Shown: positions 1-11,500 of the stretch, piece by piece
How positions within the stretch are numbered: position 1 is the stretch's first letter
Layout: each line of letters begins with the position of its first letter
Assembly (NCBI GenBank): GCA_026122225.1
Contig: JANEZZ010002682.1
Coordinates: 1,116,001 to 1,180,000 of the forward strand
Source of the DNA: Heloderma charlesbogerti
Lineage: Eukaryota > Chordata > Lepidosauria > Squamata > Helodermatidae
DNA length: 64,000 bases
Direction: 5' to 3'
Position numbers and translations under genes: made by a program
The notes under the pieces: model-generated
Database searches by the model: none
The model's input: only the letters and a program-made list of their open reading frames with translations
Told to the model about the DNA's origin: nothing

Positions 1-1430
1 GGTAATGGGCGCTCTGGGTCACCAAGGCCTCCAGTGACAATGATGGATCCAGGAACACCCCCTTCACAGGGAGTGCACCCCATCCAGAACAGGCAAGCAC
101 CCCAATTCCCGGGCCTGGGAACTGCCAACCCATAGGGTCTATGTTTTATCGGGATTCCGCTTCAGTTTATTGGGCACCATCCAAGCCATAACTGCATCCA
201 GACACTGGTTCAGAATGTGCACAGCCTCTCCTGATTCAGATGTCAGAGAGAAAAAGAGCTGGGTGTCATCAGCTGGGTATTCCTTTCGGTGCCAGGTGAA
301 GACCTTTTTATTTTCCCAGGCATTTTAGCATTTTAGCTTTCTAAATTTTTATCTTTGCTGTTTTAAATCTGTATTTTAAACTCTTGCACTGCTGCTAGGT
401 GTTATTGTGGTTGTATTGTTATATTGTGGTTTTAATGTTCTATATATTTTAAATTGTTTTATTGTGTGTTGTTTGGTTTTAATTTTTGTGAACCGCCCAG
501 AGAGCTTCGGCTATTGGGCGGTATAGAAATGAAATAAATAAATAAATAAATAAATAAAATCAGCATGCTGGTGACACCTTGCCCCAAATCTCCTGATAAC
601 CGCTCCCAACAGCTTCATATAGATATTAAATAACATTGGGGACAGGATGGTGCCTGTGGCACCCCATACTTCAGCTGCCATGTTCCATGTTCCAGTGCTA
701 TTTTCTGGAACTGACTCCGCAAGTATGGGTTGAACCACTGTAGAACAGTGCCTCCAACTCCCAAATCATGGAGGCAGTCAACGTGATCAATGGTATCAAA
801 AGCCGCTGAGAGATCAAGAAGTAACAGGGTAGCACTTCCCCCAGGCCCTCTCCCAAAGAAGGGCATCCATGAGGGCGACCAAGGCCGATTCCATCCAGAA
901 ACCAGGCCTGCACCCAGACTGGAATGGATCCAGATAATCAGTTTCATTCAAGAGCACCTGCAGCTGAGACACCACCACTCTCTTGAGCACCTTACTCAGG
1001 AACGGGGTATTTGTGGCTGGACGATAGTTAGCATCTGGATCGAGGGAGGGTGTTTTCAGGAGCGGTTGCACCACTGCCTCCTTCAAGGCAGTAGGATCAC
1101 GCAATGATACGTTCACCACTCTCCTGATCCTTCCAGTCAGCCCCCTGTGGTTATCTTGAATAAGCTGTGACGGGCAAGGGTCGAGAGAGCATGTGGTGGG
1201 TTGAACAGATGCAAGCGTCTTGTCCACATCCTCAGGCTCCGAAAACTGAAAGTGATCCCACAAAACAGGATAAGATGATGTGCTGGACACCTCAACTGAC
1301 GCTGCATCAATAGTGGTGTTCAGGTCAGCGTGAAGGTAAGCAATTATGCGAATGGTGGTCGCATGCACAGCCCACACAGGGGTGGAGGGAGAAGCCACAA
1401 TGCCTTCTTTTCCCATTGCGGTCATCTGAA
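1..1430 (-). mobile_element. L2-clade LINE reverse-transcriptase remnant, interrupted
   Basis: Minus-strand translation gives successive reverse-transcriptase segments: LDPCPSQLI, ANYRPATN, LDPFQSGCRPG, LDLSAAFDTIDH, YGVPQ, ILSPMLFNIYMK and, beyond an insertion, DDTQLFFSL and NKLKRNPDKT. These are typical of the L2 clade in reptiles. Stops and frame changes make it inactive. The reading is broken at 274-558 by another LINE tail. It lies in the CFAP251 intron that runs off the left edge. Confidence 0.85.
274..558 (+). mobile_element. L2 3' tail nested in an older L2
   Basis: A 3' end with the segment cgcccagagagcttcggct and an AAAT-repeat tail, flanked by the direct 6-mer ATCAGC at 268-273 and 559-564. 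The direct repeat marks it as a target-primed insertion, in opposite orientation to its host. Confidence 0.8.
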
Positions 1431-1529
1431 CCCAGTCATTGACTCCCTCCTTGGGTAGGTAGCACAGTCCCGGACTGGATGCTATTGGCAGTGTTTTGAA
1501 GGATGCTGGTGGGCGTGTCTGCTATTTCA

Positions 1530-1990
1530 ACACGCGCCCACCTAAATTGCTTGGGGCCAGATTACCTCCCATGTATACCTGCCTGGACCCTAAGATTCTC
1601 CTCAGAGACCTCCTCTGGGTGCCCCCACCAAATGAAATGAGGCAGGTGGCTACTAAGGGGAGGGCCTTTTCAGCTGTAGCACCCCGGTTGGAGAAGGCCC
1701 TCCCCAGAGAGGATCACCTGGCACCTGCGTTATGGTCTTTTCAGTGACAGGTGAAAACCTTTTATTCTCCCAGGCACTTTAAGTTTTTACTGTTTTAAAT
1801 ATGTTATTGTATTTTTAGATCTTTACACTGCTGCTGGTTTTTACTCTGGTTTTATACCGTACTTTGACACTTTTAAAGAGTTTTATATTATGTTTTATCA
1901 AGGTGCTGCATTTTATGGTTTCAACTGTTGTGAAACGCCCAGAGAGCTTCAGTTATTGGATGGTTTAGAAATGTAATAAATGTTTTTTTT
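1530..1990 (+). mobile_element. L2 ORF2 C-terminus and 3' UTR
   Basis: Plus-strand translation reads CLDPKILLRDLL then GRAFSAVAPRLEKALP, the C-terminal end typical of L2-clade polyproteins, followed by the cgcccagagagcttcag tail. Confidence 0.75.
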
Positions 1991-2170
1991 ATTTTTAACA
2001 CCATTTTTCTATTTTCTCTGGCTGTGTTTTTCCCTTTCCAGGCTGAGTGTGCATGAGATAAGGCAGCTGTTATAAACAGTGGTATATCCTCTTCCTGGTG
2101 TAATTGGAGATATATATATATTTTAAAGGATTATATAAAAGAACCCACAGCCCCCACTGTAGCAATTAAA

Positions 2171-2197
2171 CACATGCACACACACACACACACACAC
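2171..2197. repeat. (CA)n microsatellite
   Basis: About thirteen CA units with one interruption near the start. Confidence 0.9.
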
Positions 2198-2199
2198 TG

Positions 2200-2594
2200 A
2201 AATAATTAGGTCTATCAATTCCCCCAGATCAATTTAATTTAAATTAAGTTAATTAAATCCTTGAGCCGTCAAACCTGCCCCTGCACAAGCTGCGATGAGA
2301 AGCAGGTTTTATGCCACTCTGTTTGCATTCACGCATCGTGCCAGAGATACAAAACTAATAAATTAACAGAGGCATGGTCGGTGATGTTTGAAGGGTGGCT
2401 CATTCCACTCACACCTGATGAGGAGTTCTGTGTAACGGAAAAGCCTGCATCCTACAGCGTCATCAAAAAGAAGTTGTATAGAAGATACAGAGAGTGTTTT
2501 CAAGCTTCAAATTAGCGGCGGGATCCATGTCCTCCTTCCGTGGGTTGAAGGAACTCTCTACTTCTGCACCACATCCACCAAATAATGGCTACAA
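2200..2594. other. Unassigned intronic sequence
   Basis: No gene, RNA or repeat family recognised. The plus strand has an 84-codon open frame (2261-2515) with no match I know, no splice support and no conserved motif; I treat it as chance. Confidence 0.4.
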
Positions 2595-3324
2595 CAGGGG
2601 TCCCCAAGCTGTCTGGAACTGTGGGCAGATTTGGGAATTTGGGACTATGCTGTGGGCACCACTACAAAATGCCTGATCAGTGGATTGCTGCTTTGGCGTC
2701 TACCTGTTGCATCTATGAATCTCAGGCTTTGTCTTATTCAACAAAAACTTTCATTTTGGATCTATTGGACATCACAATGTCTCTTTAATAAGGGATTGTC
2801 TAATTTGGCTAATTGCTGGTTGTGCAATACAGCGAATGCTTCTTTTAAACCTATGTTTTGGCAATGTCCAGTAGTTACTACTTTCTGGGGGGAGGTTATT
2901 ACACCGATAAATGTTGTACTGGAACAGTCTTTTAATATTCACTGATGTACATGCTCTTTTAAATTATTTACCTACTTCACGGAAATTGACAAATAGTCAG
3001 CGTAAATGGATTCTCCACACCCTTTTGAAAGCTAAAAGACTGATATTATATCATTGTAAGGATAAACACTCACTTCCTATAATGTAATGGATTGAGGACC
3101 TTACAACACTTTCAATATTTGAATGGGTGGCATATAGACACCACCTTCAAATGGATACTTATTTGGATGTTTGGTCCACTTTTGTTGAAACCATCTATAA
3201 TTGCTAGAAAGTTGTATACATTTCACACAAATCCATGTATGTATATTTTAAAAAATGGGGGGATTAAATTCCCCTGCACACACAAATGTTTGGGTGTCCA
3301 CAGGCACCACTTTGGGGACCCCTG
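2595..3324 (+). mobile_element. hAT-like element enclosing an L1/Tx1-type ORF2 fragment
   Basis: The ends are a perfect 13-bp inverted repeat, CAGGGGTCCCCAA and its complement, flanked by weak 8-bp direct repeats (ggctacaa / tactacac, 5 of 8). Between them the plus strand encodes the C-terminal zinc-knuckle region of an L1-type polyprotein (CWLCNTANASF, FWQCP, FWGEV), continuing in another frame near 3000-3200. Either the L1 piece jumped into the DNA element or the ends captured it. Confidence 0.6.
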
Positions 3325-3329
3325 TACTA

Positions 3330-3610
3330 CACCATTTACTTACTTCCACAGTGCATAGTTAAACAATGGAATTTGCTTCCACAAGATGTAGTGATAGCTA
3401 CCAACTTGGACAGGTTTAAAGAGGGATTAAACGAATTCTTGGAGGATAAGGCCATCAGTGGCTACTGGTCCTGATGGCTATATGCTACCTCCAGAATCAG
3501 AGACAGTATGCCTATGTACACCAGTTGCTGGGGAACGTGACCGGGAGGGTGCTGTTGCACAGCTGGTTGGCCACTGCGTGAACAGAGTGCTGGACTAGAT
3601 CCAGCACAGT
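3330..3610 (+). mobile_element. CR1-like LINE 3' end
   Basis: Contains WNLLPQDVV, then DRFKEGLNEFLEDKAISGY and stop, followed by the ggccactgcgtgaacagagtgctggactag-type tail (positions 3569-3598) found at several other places here, for example in reverse at 21137-21490 and 38955-39275. Confidence 0.65.
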
Positions 3611-3923
3611 TGTTCCTATGATGCTAATTACATCATCAGGTGGGCTTCTTACCATCCCCTGATTTGCTGCCCCCAAGCTGTGACCCCTCCCCAAAACCCG
3701 TGCCTCCACTACTGCCTTAATCTCCATCCGGTGCCACGTTTCCTTAGGATACCCCACATCTGTGCACATGTGTAGTTTTGCAAGGAAGCAACCCCTAGAA
3801 CCTGAATCTTGGGTATTTCTACAGTACAAGTGTAAAAGCAGTTTCAAGCCTGTTTAACCATCATGGCTGTCTGGACCAAGAGATCTTGGGAACGCTAGTT
3901 CCAGCAAGGGGCTGAGACAGGCT

Positions 3924-4042
3924 TCCCCAGCCTGTGCCCTCCAGATGTATCGGACAACAACTCCATTGCTCAAGCTGGTTGGGGATAACAGGAGTGGTCG
4001 TTCAACACATCAGGAGGGCACCAGATTGGGAAAGGCTGGGAT
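3924..4042. repeat. Fold-back MITE family A (first of many copies)
   Basis: An inverted-repeat element whose arms read CCTTCCCCAACCTGGTGCC then CTCCAGATGTNTTGGACTACAACTCCCA, with the complement after a short spacer. Other copies, whole or half: 6645-6780, 9150-9288, 10700-10768, 14350-14462, 14550-14615, 18852-18975, 19290-19545 (split), 22190-22272, 23066-23165, 24210-24310, 26215-26292, 30070-30182, 32945-33392 (split), 34110-34232, 36732-36780, 40075-40188, 40948-41060, 46405-46540, 46803-46900, 49843-49972, 53448-53560. Non-coding; mobilising transposase unknown. Confidence 0.75.
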
Positions 4043-4099
4043 AGGGCAAGCTCACCAATTCCCGGCATGCAGTGGAAAAGCACATTGTTAATCTATTGG

Positions 4100-4620
4100 T
4101 TTAAATGTGTAGTGGAAATGCAGCTTTTAGTGTGTAAAGAAGGCTCTCTGTGAACACAGCCATGGGGAAACACAGAGGCTTTGAATATTTCTTCCTGCGT
4201 CAACCTCAAAATGCAGCAAAATTTCAGCCGGTGCACCTGCATCCTGAACAGGACCGTGCCTCCTGTGATCCAAACTCTTGAGGCTTTTGTATATAATTAA
4301 GTTATACTTGGACATTAAATATTGCGGAGACACAGAAGATGCCAGAGGCAGCAGAAAAGCGCTAATTAGCTCATAAAATGCCTTCCTCCATAAACAAATT
4401 ACAGAGGCATTCAATCCTGCTTGGACCCCAGCCAGCAATTATAAAACAGGATCATTTATATTCTACTGCCTTCATTTAATTCTTGCTCAGGCCGGACCTC
4501 CAACTGATTAAGCCACATAGACGAAAGGGGTGTGTGTCTGTGTGTGTGCGTGCGTGTGCACGTGTGTGAGTGAGAAACAGAAAGAATTAATAGGACTTTA
4601 GCTCTCCCACCATGATCCCA
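4100..4620. other. Repeat-free AT-rich intronic block with a (GT)n run
   Basis: No transposon family recognised from about 4100 to 4500, unusual in this intron. It contains gcgctaattagctcataaa, a homeodomain-type TAATTA core. A GT-rich microsatellite follows at 4529-4572. Could be a conserved regulatory element; the sequence alone cannot tell. Confidence 0.3.
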
Positions 4621-5334
4621 CTTACTCTTCCTGCTCTGATGCTAGTAAGCTGAATGCTCTGAAGCAATGCCCCCAGAGGCGGCAGGCAGAGGAGTCCCAT
4701 GGAGTGTTTCCACCCCAGCCCTAGCAGCTAGCATCTCCACCGCCACAACAAAGCCAGCTAAGGGTGCTGAGAGGTAGCACATACCCCTTGCCCAAAAAAT
4801 GCACACACGCCCCACATATAATTCCTGCAGTACTTTCTCAGTTACCACTTGTGCCCCTGAGCATCAATAAACAAGCAACAAGAAAAAAAGGTCCTTATCT
4901 TTTAGAAAACGTAGCAAAATCCTTACACCCTTCCAAGAGTAAAGCGATACGTCAGCTTTTCCTGAAATAATGAAACAAGTGTTCTGCAGGAACAACAATG
5001 TCGTATCAGGGCCACTTCAGCCCTGTAATACATTTAAGATGCTCGGAAGGCAGTTCCTGCTCTCCTGTGTCCACTCTGGTGGACGGGCACATGGACAATT
5101 AGGATCAGGGTGGCTAGGCCCACTAGCAGCGCTCCAATTCGCAGCTTATCCTGCCTGCAAGGAAAGGACATAACCAGCCACAGAGACTGTCCCCAGCAGC
5201 AAGAAGGTAGAAAATAGGCACAGCTAGACAGATGATGGGTTTTTAATTATTTAGATGTCCTAAGAAAAACACAAAGACACTGATATTTCATATGAAGCTG
5301 CCTTATATTGAGTCAGGCCACTGGTCTGTCTAAG

Positions 5335-5870
5335 AACATACTCCCTGCTGAATCAGACCAAAGACCTATTTAGTCCACCATTCCGTTTCCAAGAGTGGCC
5401 AATCCACTGAAGCAAGATGTGGGCAATATCCCTCTCCCACTGTTGTTCCCAGCAACTGGTGTTCAGAAGCGTACTGCCTGATACTGGAGACAGCGTATGA
5501 CCATCATGACTAATAGCCACCGATAGCCTTGTCCTCCATGAATTTGCCATGTTGGTGACCATCAACACATCTTGTGGCAGTGAGTTCCACAGTTTAACTA
5601 GGCGCGGTGTAAAGAAGCTCTTCCTTTTATCTGTCCTGAACTCTCACCATTCAGCTTCATGGGATGATCCCCGGCTTCTAGTATCATAAGAGAAATAAAA
5701 TTATGCACAGTGTAGAGAACGTAGATAGGGAGAAAAACTTTTTCTCGGTATCAACTTTCTCTACAACATGCATAATTTTATACAGCTCTATCATCCCCCC
5801 TCGCCCCCTTATTCAACTTTTTCCTCCTAAGCTGAAAAGCCATGACTACCACCCAGCTCACTACTGTCTT
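5335..5870 (-). mobile_element. CR1-like LINE 3' region
   Basis: In reverse orientation: the ctgctgaatcagaccaaag type start, then the segment for protein end and 3' UTR, similar to 21137-21490 but extending further (tcttgtggcagtgagttcc, then tcctaagctgaaaagcc). A short SINE tail (5288-5337) abuts its left side. Confidence 0.6.
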
Positions 5871-5941
5871 TTTTGCTTGGCAGTAGTTGTACAGGGTCTC
5901 AGGCAACAGGTTTATTCCCCCAGCTCTGTGAACTGAAATCC

Positions 5942-6433
5942 CAGGGCTGGCCCTACCATTAGGCAGAGTGAGGCAACTGCCCCAGGCAGCCAATGCCGTG
6001 GAGCAGCATCAAGGTGTAAGAAGGCAAGTTGTGTGTGCCACGCGGCCTGCCCGGGGACCGGTGTAGTGGTGAGAGTGACGGACTGGGAGCCGGGAGAGCC
6101 GGGTTCTAGTCCCCACTCGGCCATGGAAGCTCACTGGGTGACTTTGGGCCAGTCACAGACTCTCAGCCCAACCCACCTCACAGGGTGGTTGTTGTGAGGA
6201 TAAAATGGAGAGGAGGAGGATAATGTAAGCCGCCTTGGGTTCCTTGCAAGAGGAAAAAAGGTGGGGTATAAATGCAATCAATCAATTAATCAATCAATCT
6301 TTAGGTGCAGTGGAGGATGCTGTCCCATCACCAGTGTTGAAGAAGCCATTCCAGTTGGCTTTTGTACATGGAATGGGGGAAGGTGCCATCTTGTCCTTTG
6401 CCTCAGGCAGCAGAATGTTTTGGTCTGGCTCTG
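5942..6433. mobile_element. hAT-like non-autonomous element carrying a SINE
   Basis: Starts CAGGGCTGGCCCTA and ends with its approximate complement, GGTCTGGCTCTG. The flanking 8-mers tgaaatcc (5934-5941) and tgagatcc (6434-6441) agree at 7 of 8, the duplication length of hAT. Related pieces lie at about 25755-26020 and 41190-41410. A SINE at 6055-6297 is inserted in it. Confidence 0.7.
6055..6297 (+). mobile_element. tRNA-derived SINE, family 1 (Sauria-SINE-like)
   Basis: The head gtgtagtggtgagagtg and ggttctagtcc are Pol III A- and B-box-like. The body has cactgggtgactttgggcc and acctcacagggtggttgt; the tail is tataaatgcaatcaatcaa. Other copies: 11945-12125 (+), 16780-16862 (+), 18538-18780 (-), 20335-20480 (+), 34385-34532 (+), 37183-37425 (-), 52948-53170 (+), 54862-55126 (-), 56262-56420 (+). 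The family name is from memory. Confidence 0.7.
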
Positions 6434-6832
6434 TGAGATCCCTTTTGAACTGAAGAACCCCAGGAACAGGATTCATAGAATCAAAGAGTTGGAAGGGACC
6501 TCGGACATCATCTAGTTCAACCTCCTGCTCAAGGCAGGATTGAACTTGGGACCTGCTGCACACAACGCCCGTGCCCCACCACTGATCTGTGGGTTCTCTC
6601 CAGTAACAATGGAAGATGTCTTATACCCGTCAGACCTTTGGTCCCACTTCCCCAGGGTGGGGAACTTGTAGTCCAACAACATCTGGAGAGCCACAATTCC
6701 CAATACCCCTGACTTCTGACCATCCTGACTGGGGTTGAGTCCAACAACATCTGGAGGGGCTCAGGTCCCCCACCTCCAAGGTCTTGGGTAGACAGCAATG
6801 TTTCTTAGCCCTAGGAAACATTGCTAGGACAA

Positions 6833-7003
6833 CAGGAGGGGGTCGCAGCCCAGAGGATCCCAGGTTCGATCCCCAGCAGCATCTCCAGGTAGGTCTGGGG
6901 GGAAATCCTGCCTGAAACCCTGGAGAGCCGCTGCTGCCAGTCAGTGCTGACAATACTGGGCTAAACAGACCAGGGCTCTCAGGCAGCTTCCTATGTTCCT
7001 AGC
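6833..7003 (+). mobile_element. tRNA-derived SINE, family 2
   Basis: This family opens ggggctgtagctcaatggcag, has the B-box-like ggttcgatccccagc and ends tataaggcagcttcctatgtt. A reverse copy abuts at 7003-7115. Others: 11727-11922 (+), 16160-16315 (-), 16578-16775 (+), 28625-28735 (+), 30853-31045 (+), 44653-45360 (+, split by an LTR), 52395-52470 (-), 53835-53995 (-). None is a real tRNA gene; the downstream body is unlike tRNA. Confidence 0.65.
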
Positions 7004-7402
7004 CCTGCTACCAGAAGTGCTTTGGAGTGCAGGCGGCCAGGATCCAACCTGAGACCTTCAACATGCAAAATGTGCTCTGTGGCTCCATCCCCAAAGAAAT
7101 TTGTTTTTAAAAGTCCTGTTTCCCTTTCCCCAGAAAGCCCACTTAAGGGCCTGGGAGACACCAGGAGAGCCAATTTCTCTCTTCACACCAGATGGGACGC
7201 CATCCAGCAATCCCTGATTTAGCAAGCCAGTGGCTGATCCATTAGGCTGCTGAGGCTGCTTTCCCTAAGGAAGTTTGGGGCACCATCTTTTGTACACCCA
7301 CAAGAGCACTGTCACCCTGGGGGCTGCCTTGGCAAGCCTGCAGCCTCGCTGGCCACCCCATTGCCGGCATGGAGAAGAAGGGAAAGCACTGCCGAGACTT
7401 AC

Positions 7403-8550
7403 TCTAAATTGACGTCCCATCTCATCACAGTGAGGTCGTTACCCCCCGCCGTGAAGAGGTGGCGCCCGTCGTAGGAGTAGGTGAGGTTGGAGACGCCCGC
7501 CGGGTGGCAAATGAAGGCCGAGGATTTGTGCGGGTTCCCATCAATGGGCAAGATCTGCAGGCCGACCTGGGGAGAAAGACAGAGACCCTGACACGAGCCC
7601 CCAAAAGATGCGCCTGCTCAGCCCCCACGGCCTCACGCTGACATGGCTGGGGTGCTCAGCTCCTCTCTGCTGCTGCTGCCGGGCGCCATCGTGGCTTCCC
7701 CCACCCCTGCGTGTGCTGTGTGCGTGGCCGCGATTTGCATAATTCCCTGCACTGAAGTGCGAGTTGCTGTGTCATCCGAACCTAGGACGGTGCGCAGCGG
7801 GGCTGGCTTCTGACCCCCACCACAACCCTATTACGAGCCATGGGTTGTGGCATGGGTAAGAAGCCACCCGCACCGGGTCTGGACGACACGGCTACCCACA
7901 GTGTATCGTGGGTAATTATACACATTGTGGCGGCGCACACAGCCTGCCTGGGGGCTGGGGGAGAACCCCTGCGATCGTCCAGATCTTGTCACTGTTTGTG
8001 CTGCTCTTGCAGAGAAAGTACAGGACAAATTGTACGAGAAATCCTCTCTGAGGCAGCCAGAGTGGGGCTGTTGCTGCTTCCCATTGGCCCTCCGTCAGCA
8101 GCCTAGCACAGCGAAGTACCTTCAGGCACTGAATGGTCCTGGTAGGGGAGAACTAGAGTCACATGATGCTGGACAGAAGATTTAGGGGGTGTTCCCCCCG
8201 CATCAGCTTTGTAAAAGGAGTCGTCTAGCTGAGCAGGGAGAACCTAGAATGTGAATGGTGGCGTGCTTAGTAGCCCACGGCTATTCCAAACTCATCCCCC
8301 ATCCTGGTTTCAAAGGCCCCTCGATTTTCTGGGTGGGTGGGTCAAACATAGAACTGGGAACTTGAACCAGGTAGAGATGGGAACTAGTTACAGAACTGGC
8401 CCCAAAGACCTTCACCTGCCTTATCTGTCGTAATGTAAGCCAGATACCGTCTCTGTGGTTCATCACTGTCTGGTACTGGTAGGACTAGGATCTTCTCAAG
8501 GGGGGAGCCGTACGTTGGTCCCAGAACAGTCTTTCTGCAATAAACACATT

Positions 8551-8584
<34 letters not shown>

Positions 8585-11500
8585 CTTGATCATCTGGCTT
8601 TTAACAACTTCAGCCAGGGACGACGCCCAGGATAACAGGCACTTTCCCACTACCCCATTTACTCCTCCAGCTGTCAGTCATAGCATATTAAGGTCCTGTG
8701 TAGTACGCAGCAAACCCTTGCTTCTGTTATGGCAGTCCTTGCCAAGCATTCCCTCCTCACTGTCTTGTTTTCTGGAGTTGTCCCTGGGTTAATCAATCAA
8801 TTAAATTTACACAAACATATTCCCTTTTTCATTCACTGTTGCAGTAACACAGCAGCACTGATACCCTCCAAGAAAACATAAACATGTGCCCTAAACTTGC
8901 CTAATATGGGTTCCGACCGTTTAATGAACTAAAGGCTTTAGGGCGCAATCCTATGTGTGTTTAGACAGAGGAAAGGCCTACAACTCCCAGCCAGCAGGCT
9001 GGCTGGGGAATGCTGGGAGTTGTAGGCCTTTTCTCTGTCTAAACATGCATAGGATCATGCCCTTAGTTGATTAATCTACCAATTAAAATGTGAAGCTCTA
9101 GTTATCATGTCTCCACACTCATATTGGGCATGGGAGTGTCAGGGACTAGTTCAGCCTTCCTAGTCTGGTGTCCACCAGATGTGTTGGACTAAAACTCCCA
9201 GCATTCCAAACCATTGGCCATGGTCGTGGGGCTGATGGGAGTTGAAGCCCAAAACATCTGGTGAGCTCCATGTCAGGGAAGGCTGGTCTAGTGGGTATCA
9301 AGCCCAAAGTGGTCAGGTTCCAGCATCCCTATGACAGCTTGTTGTCAGTCTGGTGGGTCAGCGGAAAGTCAGATAGGTCTGATAATGACCTCCTGCCTGC
9401 CCTGGACTACAAGTCCAGGGAGAGGGACCAGCAGCTTAGGCAGGAAGTGTCATCTCTAGTTCAGAAGAAGGAACAAGCGCTGAACTGGGGTTGTGTAGAG
9501 CCTGGTGGGCAGGGATTGGTCCCTGGGTGTCAGCTGACTGAGTGCTTAGTCAGGTGGCAGGGCTGCTATTGCAGCACAGAGCTCTGTCCGCAAGGTTTGT
9601 GTAGGGATGTATGAGAGTTTCTGTTTGCGAATCATGGGCATATGTCCCATTCGCAACCCCAGACGTGAATGTGCGCAGGAGCGCTTTTTTTAGAAATGGT
9701 CTTGTTCAAAAAATGTGCATTTTTTTAAAAAAAATACACACTTTGAAGTGTGCATTTTTCAAGAAATATGCATTTTCACACTTTAGTCAAGGCGGGGGGT
9801 AGGGTGCCCTTTTGAAAAATACACAAAGGAATGTGTACTTTTCCCGCTCAAAATGCACACTTTTCCTGCTCAAACAAGCCAAAAGCCAGATCAAAAGTGA
9901 AAATGGGAGTAAGTTGAAACAAGCTTCAAAGGGAATTTCGGAGAGCTAAAAAATGGCTGGTTCTCCCACCCTTAGGTTCATGGTTGAACAGAGTACTGGT
10001 GGTGGCACAGGCACTAAAATGCTGGACCCGGGTTGCTGGGAGCTGCCATTTCTCATGCACAGATATACATACAGTTCCTTACAGGGAGAGCAGAGTGGGT
10101 TAAATAGAGCAGGGAGGACGGCCCGTTGCGGAAAATACACCAGAGATTTCCCAGGTTACCTGCACAACTTTGTGGTCACATTATAAAGCTTCATTTTGTA
10201 GTGATCGTTGGCAGTGAGGAAAAAATATTCCGTTGTGAGAGCCGGGTACCAGGCGATGCACTTGGGAACAGCACTCTGCTCAATGCGGTCCCTTCGGATC
10301 ACAACCAGCTCATCTGTGATGCTGTGCTCCAGGCCATATTCCACCTGGCGGCAGAGTAACATAGACCCAGCGACGGGCTGGTTCACACATCCGGCTGCAT
10401 CGCTTGGTCTCGCTGCAGCTGAATCTGTCTTCGGTTGACACCATAACGCCAGCCCGACTTGACTTATTTAAACCATTTGGGGTGGGTTAGGGTATTTTAG
10501 AAAATGTTTTTACTGTAGAATTTTATTGTTTTAAACTGTTTTATTGTACGCTGTACATCGCCCAGAGTGGCTGGGTGACCAGCCAGATGGGCGATTAATA
10601 CATTTAATAATAAATAAATAAACAAACAAACCCATCATCACAACCTTTTCCTCTGCACCAACTGGTACCTGTTCCCTTTCAGGAGCTACACGGGGACCCT
10701 CGCTGGACTGGTGGATATTGGGAGCTGTAGTCCAACACATGTGGAGGGAACCAGGCTGGGGAAGGCTGCCCTAGGCAGTAAAGCACAGGGCCCAAATCCA
10801 CCCCTCCAGGGTTCCCCAGAAGGCCACGCCTCTTCCTCTGGCCTTGCCTCCTTTCCCTTCCCCTTGACTGCTGACTGTTTGGTGGTTTCGCCATTTTTGT
10901 GCTGTTTTTTCCCCATTCTAAAAGGCTGAAATGCCTCTCCAGAGGTTTAGCTACTGGCAGGAAGAGCTTCAAGCTAAAAGATGCTGGTACTTTCAGTTCT
11001 TTGGCCCTGCCTCTCTTGGCTTCAGTCCTGCCCACCGTTAGAATGTGACCCCCGAGAGGTTCTCCAATGTGGATTTCGGCCCTTGGGCTGAAAGAAGTTT
11101 CCCGCCCTGCAGGAAAAGGGTTCCCAGGTGCTGGAGTGACTCTGCCCACCCAGGCTTCATCCACTGGCTCTCCTCAACAGGCAAAGCTATGAAGACTTCC
11201 TGTTCAGGCTGGGATTTCACAGCAACAGCAGCTTCCATCGATCTTGCCTTGTTCCGACTCTCAGCTTGTTCTCTGGTTCTGTTCTCTGAGCTTTGACTCC
11301 TGGCTTGACATCCTGGCCCCCTGGTTCCCAGCAGCCTAGAGCTCAGCTCTGGCACTTCTCCAGACTGGCTTCCACATCTCCCGGCTTAACCGGGAACTGC
11401 GCCCAGCTGTTGCAGCACTTACCAAGAGTCTGTCTTCTCCGAGACTTAAGAGCCTGGGTTCATCGCTGTCAAGGTGCACCCCAAAGAGGATGGTGCGGAT

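Noticed and set aside
814..1425. Long minus-strand open frame as a host gene
   Set aside because: It reads as L2-clade reverse transcriptase with frame breaks, continuous with flanking LINE sequence.
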